A DNA stretch of 39,623 nucleotides from an uncultured Actinomycetes bacterium (GTDB lineage: Bacteria; Actinomycetota; Actinomycetes; Nanopelagicales; Nanopelagicaceae). Below, piece after piece: positions 31,487-38,496 of the stretch. A program made the translations under genes and the position numbers. Position 1 is the first letter of the stretch; the number at the start of each line of letters is the position of its first letter. The notes beneath the pieces were generated by a model. That model saw nothing but the letters and a program-made list of their open reading frames with translations. It did not search any database and had not been told where the DNA came from. Location: the NCBI GenBank assembly GCA_903897475.1, contig CAIUBS010000091.1, positions 1-39,623 on the forward strand, read 5' to 3'.

Positions 31487-33031
31487 GTGTTGAGTAGTTG
31501 GGTTAAGATAAAACAATCACTTAGCCTGAAAGTTTTATTTGCGAATACATTTTTTGCGTTTGTAATCGTTTCAGTTGTTGGAATAGTTGTTCACAATCAA
31601 GTTTCATCTACTTTTATCAATGAAAAAATTGCTATTTCAAAAGTCGAAACTAAAAATGCACTTTATCTAGCACAAGGTCACTTTAATATTGCAAGATTTC
31701 AGGATGATGCTGGTCTTAATAAAGTCGTACAGGACTTCATAACATCTAGCAGAGAGGATGGATCACTATCTGGACGAGAAACAGTAATTCTTCCAGTATC
31801 TACGAGAAACAACAATAATATTTATAAAACTGTTCCAACGCTTTTAGTGCTTGACTCAATCCCAGAAGATTTTCGCAAGAAAGTACGTGAAAGTGAAGAA
31901 GTGCTAGAGAAACGTATAACGATACGTTACTCAGATGGAAAAGAATTTCCTGGTTTTTTAATTGGTGGAAAGCTTAATATTCCAAGAACTGGTGTTTATG
32001 AAATATATTATTTATTTAAATTAAATGCACAGTACAAAAGTATTTCCTACATAACATGGATTTTATTTATTACCGGATTGCTAATTGTTATTCTTATCGG
32101 CTTGAGTACCCAGTTTGTCATTAAGCAAGTAGTTTCACCAGTAAAAGAGGCGGCAGCAGTTGCTGAGAAATTTACTAATGGTGATTTAACGAGCCGTATG
32201 GCGGTATCTAGCCAGGACGAACTAGCTAGCTTAGGTAATTCGTTTAATGAAATGGCGGTATCAATTCAGCAGCAGATTTATAGATTAGAGAACCTATCTA
32301 GGCTGCAACAAAGGTTCGTCTCAGATGTATCTCATGAACTAAGAACGCCACTAACAACGATTAGAATGGCTGCAGAGGTTATTTATCAACAAAAAAGTGG
32401 TTTTGACCCAAGTGTTTCAAGAAGTAGCGAATTATTGATTAATCAGATTGATAGGTTTGAGTTGCTCCTTTCTGATTTGCTTGAGGTAAGTAGATTTGAT
32501 GCCGAAGCCGCCACTCTTAATATTGAGAAATTTGATATTTGTAATTTAGTTAGGAAAACAGTTGATTATCTGCATCCAAGCAAGTCTCAAATTTTTGAAG
32601 TTAGTATCGAGAGAGATCCCATTTTTATTGAGGCTGATCCACGCCGAATTGAAAGAATTTTACGTAACTTAATTACTAATGCGTTTGATCATAGTGAAGG
32701 CAAGAGCGTCCAAGTCAAAGTTACTGAGAGTGAAAATGAAGTAGCGATAGGTGTGAGAGATTACGGGTTAGGATTTAGTCAAGAAGAAAGTACTCACTTA
32801 TTTGACAGATTTTGGCGGGCAGATCCATCTAGAGCTCGAACAAGTGGTGGAACAGGTTTAGGACTTTCAATTGCTCTAGAGGATGCAAAGCTTCACCAAG
32901 GCCAGCTACTTGCATGGGGTCAAAAAAATAATGGCGCACACTTCGTATTAACTTTACCAAAGCTACATGGTACTTCAATTCAAACTTTTCCAATTGACTT
33001 AGTTCCAAAGGACTCGATTTCAACAACCTAA
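31487..33031 (+). CDS. mtrB: sensor histidine kinase MtrB
   Basis: The membrane kinase partner of MtrA. With the start at GTG 31487 it has 514 aa: TM1 (about 15-36), an extracytoplasmic sensor (about 40-185), TM2 (about 188-208), HAMP (210-262), HisKA with SDVSHELRTPLTT (His283), and HATPase (N box NLITNAFDHS, G1 VRDYGLGFS, G2 GTGLGLSIA). An in-frame codon at 31451 would overlap mtrA by 35 bp and add 12 residues; GTG 31487, 1 bp after the mtrA stop, is simpler. The lipoprotein gene lpqB, which normally follows and modulates MtrB, is missing: comF comes next after 34 bp. Confidence 0.95.
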   Translation: MLSSWVKIKQSLSLKVLFANTFFAFVIVSVVGIVVHNQVSSTFINEKIAISKVETKNALYLAQGHFNIARFQDDAGLNKVVQDFITSSREDGSLSGRETVILPVSTRNNNNIYKTVPTLLVLDSIPEDFRKKVRESEEVLEKRITIRYSDGKEFPGFLIGGKLNIPRTGVYEIYYLFKLNAQYKSISYITWILFITGLLIVILIGLSTQFVIKQVVSPVKEAAAVAEKFTNGDLTSRMAVSSQDELASLGNSFNEMAVSIQQQIYRLENLSRLQQRFVSDVSHELRTPLTTIRMAAEVIYQQKSGFDPSVSRSSELLINQIDRFELLLSDLLEVSRFDAEAATLNIEKFDICNLVRKTVDYLHPSKSQIFEVSIERDPIFIEADPRRIERILRNLITNAFDHSEGKSVQVKVTESENEVAIGVRDYGLGFSQEESTHLFDRFWRADPSRARTSGGTGLGLSIALEDAKLHQGQLLAWGQKNNGAHFVLTLPKLHGTSIQTFPIDLVPKDSISTT

Positions 33032-33065
33032 CTCTAATAAGATTTGAATATGATATAAAACCAAG

Positions 33066-33737
33066 GTGAGAGAAATCTTTATTGGTTTAAAAGAATTAGT
33101 TTTTCCAAAAATTTGTTTTTTGTGTTTGAAAAGTGGCTTCGAAATATGTCCAGATTGTCAACTGCCCTGGGTGGGAGTACCAAATGAAATAAATTTCAAG
33201 AACTTGAGATTATTTTATATGAGAAACTATGATAAAGAATCTTCAAAAGTAATTTTATTAGCAAAAGAAGGGTCGAATAAGAAAGCAATCCAACTGATAT
33301 CTCTTTCACTATTCACTTTAATACAGTCTCTCACTTATGAATTGAATCTATATAATCCAATTAACATCGTTACTATTCCATCATCTGGCAGATCTATCAT
33401 GAAGCGCGGAAGAAACTATATTGATGAAGTATGTATAGAGGTTATTAAGTTATTAAGGTCAAGTTCGATTCATGCCTTCAATACCCCTGTGCTTAATCAT
33501 GTGAGAAAAGTTAAAGATCAATCAAATTTGAACAAGATTCAGAGATTTAATAACTTAGAGAATGCTTATAGTCTTAAAGACCAATCATTAGTTGGTGGCA
33601 CTTGTATTTTGATGGATGATCTGATCACCACGGGCAGTTCTATATCTGAGGCCATTAGAGCCTTATCTGAAGCCAAAATCACCATTTTGGGGGTTGTGAC
33701 GGCGTGTGCAGTCGAGCGGAATTCTCTAATACGATAA
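33066..33737 (+). CDS. ComF-family phosphoribosyltransferase
   Basis: A 223-aa ComF/GntX-like protein. The N-terminal zinc ribbon (CFLCLKSGFEICPDC) and type-I PRTase motif (CILMDDLITTGSSISEA, the PRPP loop) are intact, with ITIPSSGRSIMKRGRN-like and VRKVKDQSNLNKIQR-like segments typical of the family. ComF relatives act in DNA uptake, but in actinobacteria this gene (Rv3242c position) lies between mtrB/lpqB and secA with no known substrate. GTG start; a TATGAT box at 33049-33054 may drive it. The usual hpf gene between comF and secA is absent here. Confidence 0.88.
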   Translation: MREIFIGLKELVFPKICFLCLKSGFEICPDCQLPWVGVPNEINFKNLRLFYMRNYDKESSKVILLAKEGSNKKAIQLISLSLFTLIQSLTYELNLYNPINIVTIPSSGRSIMKRGRNYIDEVCIEVIKLLRSSSIHAFNTPVLNHVRKVKDQSNLNKIQRFNNLENAYSLKDQSLVGGTCILMDDLITTGSSISEAIRALSEAKITILGVVTACAVERNSLIR

Positions 33738-33785
33738 GCCACTTAGCATTCAACCGAATCACCAGTAGAGACAGCGGAGGATTTT

Positions 33786-36446
33786 GTGGGTTTATTAGAC
33801 AAACTCTTACGTGCCGGTGAGGGCAGGGCTGTCAGAGAACTTGAGAAAATTGCGCAACAAGTTAACAAATTTGAGAATTCAATTTCATCTCTTGATGATT
33901 CTGCTTTACGTGGCAAAACTGAAGAATTTAGAGAAAGACTAAATAAAGGTGAAAGTTTAGATTCATTACTACCAGAGGCCTTTGCTGTAGTACGTGAAGC
34001 TGCCAAAAGAACTTTAGGCCAAAGACATTACGATGTTCAATTAATGGGTGGTGCGGCATTACATAAAGGCAATATTGCTGAAATGAAAACAGGTGAAGGA
34101 AAAACTTTAGTTTCAACTTTGCCAGCTTACTTAAATGCTTTAACTGGTAAAGGTGTGCACGTGGTAACAGTTAATGATTACTTGGCAGAGCGTGATAGTG
34201 AGTGGATGGGTCGAGTTCATAGATTTTTAGGATTAAAAGTTGGTGTGATTCTTTCTAGCATGTCATCTACAGAGCGACGTGAGGCTTATGCTGCAGATAT
34301 TACTTACGGAACTAACAATGAGTTTGGATTTGATTATTTAAGAGACAACATGGCATGGACACTTTCAGATTGTGTTCAACGCGAACATAACTTTGCAATC
34401 GTCGATGAAGTTGATTCGATATTAATTGATGAGGCTAGAACACCGTTAATTATTTCTGGGCCTGCCGATAAAGCAACCAAATGGTATGTTGAATTTGCTA
34501 ATTTAGTTGCAAGATTAAGTAAAGATCTTCATTATGAAGTTGATAACAAGAAGCGAACAGTTGGAATTCTAGAAGAAGGTGTCACTAGAGTAGAAGAAGC
34601 TTTAAAGATCGATAATTTATATGAAGCAGCAAATACTCCGATGATTGGCTACTTAAATAATGCGATTAAAGCCAAGGAATTATTTAAGCGTGATAAAGAT
34701 TATGTGGTCATGAATGGTGAGCTTTTGATTGTTGATGAACATACCGGCCGCATGTTGGCAGGTCGCAGATATAGTGAAGGATTACACCAAGCGCTAGAAG
34801 CGAAGGAGAAAATTGAGATTCAGGATGAAAATCAAACCTTAGCAACTATTACGCTTCAAAATTACTTCAGGCTTTATAAGAAATTAAGTGGAATGACTGG
34901 AACAGCAATGACTGAAGCATCTGAATTTATGCAGATTTATAAGCTAGGCGTAATACCTATTCCAACCAATAAGAGTATGCAGAGAATTGACCAACCAGAT
35001 TTAATTTATAAATCGGAGGTCGGAAAATTTACGGCTGTTGCTGAAGATATTTCTAATAGACATAAAAAGGGACAACCCGTTCTTGTTGGAACAGTGAGCG
35101 TAGAAAAATCAGAAGAGTTGTCTGGAATGTTAAAGCGAAAAGGTATTCCACATGAAGTTTTAAATGCAAAGCAACATGAGCGTGAGGCTGCAATAATTGC
35201 TCGGGCGGGAACTGTAGGTGCAGTAACAGTCGCAACTAATATGGCTGGTAGAGGAACCGACATCATGCTTGGTGGCAATCCAGAATTCATGGCCGATTTT
35301 GAATTACAAGCAAAAGGTTTTAATCCTGTAGATACCCCAGAAGAGTATGAAAAAGCTTGGCCAGCTGAAATTGCTCGCCAAAAGTCAGCAGTTGAAGCAG
35401 AGCACGAAAAAGTTGTCTCTTTAGGTGGTTTATATGTTTTAGGTACTGAACGTCATGAATCGCGAAGAATTGATAATCAGCTTCGAGGTCGATCTGGTCG
35501 CCAAGGAGATCCAGGAGAATCTAGATTTTATCTTTCACTTCAAGATGAATTAATGAAAAGATTTAATTCTGGATTAGTAGAACGCTTTTTAGGAGCGGCT
35601 GGAATGCCTGAAGAGACGCCACTGGAATCTAAAATAGTTAGTAACGCAATTAAATCTGCTCAGACCCAGGTCGAATCTTTAAACTTTGAAATGAGAAAGA
35701 ATGTTTTAAAGTACGACGATGTAATGAATAAACAAAGAAGCGTGGTTTATTCAGAACGCCGTGAAGTTCTAGAAGGCGCCGATATTAAAGACCTTACAAA
35801 TGATTTCCTTAAAGAGACTATTACCGCTTACGTAAACTCAGCCACTAATAGTGGCGTAGCTGAGAATTGGGATTTAGATACTCTTTGGAAAGCCCTAAAA
35901 TCCTTATACCCTATTTCTTTAACAGTAGAAGATTTGATAAGTGAAGTTGGTGAAGTTGGTGCCTTAGATGCAGAATTTATTTTAGATCGAGTACTTACAG
36001 ATGCAAATAATGCTTATAACAAGCGCGAAAATGAGTTAACTCCTGCGGTAATGCGCGAGCTTGAGCGGAAAATTTTACTCTCAGTACTAGATAGAAAATG
36101 GCGTGAGCATCTATATGAGATGGATTATTTACAAGACGGAATTGGACTTAGGGCAATGGCTCAGCGCGATCCATTGGTTGAATACCAACGAGAAGGTTAT
36201 GACCTATTTTCAGCGATGATGGATGCTGTGAAAGAAGAGTTGGTTGGATACTTGTTTAGCGCTGAAGTGCAGGTTGAAGGCGATCAAGTAGGAGCTAAAG
36301 GATTAACTCCAGCTCCGGCGCCGATAAATCAACTTCAATATTCTGCCGCTGAGATTGAAACAACTACAAGTAGTGGTACTTCAAAAAATGCACCATGCCC
36401 ATGTGGATCTGGTAAAAAATATAAAAGATGTCACGGTGAATCTTAA
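33786..36446 (+). CDS. secA: preprotein translocase ATPase SecA
   Basis: The motor that pushes preproteins through SecYEG. The 886-aa protein has Walker A MKTGEGKTLVSTLPAY (about 100-115), the DEAD-like VDEVDSILIDEARTPLI, the MTGTAMTEASEF motif, MAGRGTDIMLGGNPEFM (motif VI region), QLRGRSGRQGDPGESRFYLS and the scaffold/wing domains. It ends with the zinc-binding tail CPCGSGKKYKRCH (Cys871, Cys873, Cys882, His883). It is the SecA1 type. GTG start with GGAGG at 33776-33780. The stop interlocks with the convergent gene (TTAA). Confidence 0.97.
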   Translation: MGLLDKLLRAGEGRAVRELEKIAQQVNKFENSISSLDDSALRGKTEEFRERLNKGESLDSLLPEAFAVVREAAKRTLGQRHYDVQLMGGAALHKGNIAEMKTGEGKTLVSTLPAYLNALTGKGVHVVTVNDYLAERDSEWMGRVHRFLGLKVGVILSSMSSTERREAYAADITYGTNNEFGFDYLRDNMAWTLSDCVQREHNFAIVDEVDSILIDEARTPLIISGPADKATKWYVEFANLVARLSKDLHYEVDNKKRTVGILEEGVTRVEEALKIDNLYEAANTPMIGYLNNAIKAKELFKRDKDYVVMNGELLIVDEHTGRMLAGRRYSEGLHQALEAKEKIEIQDENQTLATITLQNYFRLYKKLSGMTGTAMTEASEFMQIYKLGVIPIPTNKSMQRIDQPDLIYKSEVGKFTAVAEDISNRHKKGQPVLVGTVSVEKSEELSGMLKRKGIPHEVLNAKQHEREAAIIARAGTVGAVTVATNMAGRGTDIMLGGNPEFMADFELQAKGFNPVDTPEEYEKAWPAEIARQKSAVEAEHEKVVSLGGLYVLGTERHESRRIDNQLRGRSGRQGDPGESRFYLSLQDELMKRFNSGLVERFLGAAGMPEETPLESKIVSNAIKSAQTQVESLNFEMRKNVLKYDDVMNKQRSVVYSERREVLEGADIKDLTNDFLKETITAYVNSATNSGVAENWDLDTLWKALKSLYPISLTVEDLISEVGEVGALDAEFILDRVLTDANNAYNKRENELTPAVMRELERKILLSVLDRKWREHLYEMDYLQDGIGLRAMAQRDPLVEYQREGYDLFSAMMDAVKEELVGYLFSAEVQVEGDQVGAKGLTPAPAPINQLQYSAAEIETTTSSGTSKNAPCPCGSGKKYKRCHGES

Positions 36447-36877
36447 ATAAGTTGTAATTCGGTACAAATCCATCTTTTATCGACCCCTTCAAATCTTAAG
36501 ATTAGTGATCTAACTCGATTTCCAATAAGCAATGTCACAGTTATTTCAGAGACTCCTTCAATTGGTTGGCTAATATAAATCCTTCTAATTTTGCAAGATT
36601 CTTGAATTTTGTTTGCATAGTAATTAACTCGGCGGCTAACTAATCGATGACTATTCCCAGATATTTGAATTACAGATCTTTTGCCTGCCCAAATTTCAAT
36701 TACGGTGACTATAAAACTTCTACTCCAAGTGCTTATGTTTGGAAGTTGAGATAATGGAGTTGGTAGAGCTGAGAACTTAGGATGAGACCATTCTTGTCCA
36801 AAGTCTCTATCTAAACTGGGAACTAAATAAAGCTTTCTAGATTCATTTTTAACTGAATTTGAAGCACCGAACGACAT
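36443..36877 (-). CDS. Rv3235-family (DUF6459-like) protein
   Basis: A 144-aa actinobacterial protein of unknown function encoded next to secA. The recognisable family pattern is a polar N-terminus, STWSRSFIVTVIEIWAGKRS, a middle NYYANKIQESCKIRRIYIS and a C-terminal block EITVTLLIGNRVRSLILRFE that ends RWICTELQLI. No catalytic motif is visible. Its predicted fold is a small alpha/beta domain. It is encoded opposite secA with a 4-bp tail overlap. A CAGAAT box (36884-36889) six bases before the ATG is a weak version of the leaderless promoter. Confidence 0.82.
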   Translation of the reverse strand: MSFGASNSVKNESRKLYLVPSLDRDFGQEWSHPKFSALPTPLSQLPNISTWSRSFIVTVIEIWAGKRSVIQISGNSHRLVSRRVNYYANKIQESCKIRRIYISQPIEGVSEITVTLLIGNRVRSLILRFEGVDKRWICTELQLI

Positions 36878-36961
36878 ATATTGATTCTGACATTAAAGGA
36901 AATTAAAAATATCATCCGAAAGTATGAATAATTTTGACTTTAGCTGACTAAGAATTTGACT

Positions 36962-37555
36962 ATGGTTAAGGACAAATTCGAGATATTTAAGAACTCAAGA
37001 TTAGTTTTAGGATTATCTGTTTTATTAATTGCTGTTTTCTCGGCAGGACTAATATCAAAGGAAGCCAATCGAACTGTTCAAGTGTGGGCAGCGCGCTCAA
37101 GCCTTTCACCTGGCAGTTTCATCTCAGAAAAAGATATTCAAAAGGTCTCAGTTTTATTACCTGATTCGTCAAAAAACTACATTTCAGTTAGAGCTCAGAT
37201 TGTGGGTGCAATTGTTTTGAATAAAATCAATGTTGGAGAGCTAATACCAGTTGCAGCTGTCTCTGCATCAGCAAACTCCATTAACCAAAGGCTAGTCCCA
37301 ATTTCTGTTGCAGTTACAGATATTCCATTGAGCCTAAATCGCGGAGACATTATTGATATTTACAGCATTCCTACTAGAGATTCAAAATTTTTTACTGAGC
37401 CACAGTTAATTAGTGAACAAATATCAGTCTCTGAAGTATTTAAAGAAACTAATTCGGGACTTGTTAGCATAACGGCAATATTTAGTAGCGATCAAGTCCT
37501 ACCACTGCTAGAGGCACTGTCTGATTCTAAAGTTGTAGTTGTTAGAAGTTTTTGA
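36962..37555 (+). CDS. SAF-domain protein, CpaB/RcpC-like
   Basis: A 197-aa protein with one N-terminal transmembrane helix (about 15-32, LVLGLSVLLIAVFSAGLIS), a SAF domain (about 38-98: VWAARSSLSPGSFISEKDIQ, IVGAIVLNKINVGELIPV) and a CpaB/RcpC-like beta region (ISVAVTDIPLSLNRGDIIDIYS). CpaB proteins help Flp-pilus (Tad) secretin assembly, but no other tad gene is seen except the CpaE-like gene that follows, and actinobacteria have no outer-membrane secretin of the usual kind. ATG 36962 is used; TTG 36956 is a weaker alternative. Its stop overlaps the next start (TTGA). The function is inferred only by domain. Confidence 0.75.
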   Translation: MVKDKFEIFKNSRLVLGLSVLLIAVFSAGLISKEANRTVQVWAARSSLSPGSFISEKDIQKVSVLLPDSSKNYISVRAQIVGAIVLNKINVGELIPVAAVSASANSINQRLVPISVAVTDIPLSLNRGDIIDIYSIPTRDSKFFTEPQLISEQISVSEVFKETNSGLVSITAIFSSDQVLPLLEALSDSKVVVVRSF

Positions 37556-38475
37556 AATTGAAGATAGTTACTGCAATCTCTGATTCAGGTACAGAGCAAA
37601 AAATTTCTTCATTACTCTTTACACAAGGTTTTGATATTTTATATCGCGCTTTATCACCTAGTAATCTACTTAAATATATTATGAGTAATTCTGAAGCGAT
37701 GATAATTGTTCATTCAAATAATTTCTTAAGTAATTCGGATCTAGCTAATATAGTAAAACTCAATAATAAGAATCGATTTGTTGAAGTTAGCTTAGACTCC
37801 TTTTCAGCTCTAGAACTTCTTTCAGATCTTTCAAATTTGAGCCAAAACAACAAAACTTATAATGTTGAAAGACTCAAAAATGTTTGCGCAGTAATTGGAA
37901 CGCCAGGCTCACCAGGAGTCTCTACTTTGACCAATTTTTTAGCTTTATACCTGTCTGGAGCTGTAATCGCGGCAAGTCACCATAATTTGAGACCAAAAAG
38001 CAGCGCTAAAACCATAATTATCTCATTCGATGCTTTGAGAGAAAGTATTAAATCTTTAAACTCAAACAAGATATTTATTGACTCCGGCTCAACAATAAAT
38101 CTAACAAACACATTCTCTGATCGCAGAGTTAATTCGAGATGGTTAAAAGAGGTAGTAGGAACATGCAGTCAATTATTATATGTAGCAAAGTCAGATGATT
38201 TAGGAATTGAGTATTTAGCTAAATTTGTAAGTGATTTGGAGAATTTGATTGATCCTCCTGAAATTACATTTATATTAAACCAGCAAAAATTTGATCGATC
38301 TGGTCAAGAGTTGCAAACTAGATTTAGGAATCTGATAAATGGCTCAAAGTATTTTATTCTCCCGTTTACAAATCGATTGACCCAAGAAATTCCCCTAAAA
38401 GGCATAAAAACCTCTTACTGGCGTGCCAACAGCTATCAAAAACAAATAGCAAAAATTGGCGCACAGTGGTTATAA
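37552..38475 (+). CDS. CpaE/TadZ-like protein with altered P-loop
   Basis: A 307-aa protein with an N-terminal receiver-like part (about 1-105) and a MinD/ParA-type part (from about 110: NVCAVIGTPGSPGVSTLTNF). The P-loop position reads GSPGVST instead of GGVGKST, so the Walker A lysine is lost; a deviant K is not seen nearby. TadZ/CpaE relatives localise Flp pilus machinery. Later segments KIFIDSGSTINLT, QLLYVAKSDDLGIEYL and ITFILNQQKF follow the MinD fold (TTP and LVLN strand equivalents). TTG start overlapping the SAF gene stop (TTGA). Nucleotide hydrolysis is doubtful. The homology is moderate and the role unknown. Confidence 0.65.
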   Translation: MKLKIVTAISDSGTEQKISSLLFTQGFDILYRALSPSNLLKYIMSNSEAMIIVHSNNFLSNSDLANIVKLNNKNRFVEVSLDSFSALELLSDLSNLSQNNKTYNVERLKNVCAVIGTPGSPGVSTLTNFLALYLSGAVIAASHHNLRPKSSAKTIIISFDALRESIKSLNSNKIFIDSGSTINLTNTFSDRRVNSRWLKEVVGTCSQLLYVAKSDDLGIEYLAKFVSDLENLIDPPEITFILNQQKFDRSGQELQTRFRNLINGSKYFILPFTNRLTQEIPLKGIKTSYWRANSYQKQIAKIGAQWL

Positions 38476-38484
38476 AAAAACCTC

Positions 38485-38490
38485 TACCAT
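38485..38490 (+). promoter_or_regulatory. leaderless-type -10 box of pdtaS
   Basis: TACCAT, then TGGCCC (6 nt), then ATG 38497. It lies in the 21-bp gap after the CpaE-like gene. No Shine-Dalgarno is present. Confidence 0.62.
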
Positions 38491-38496
38491 TGGCCC

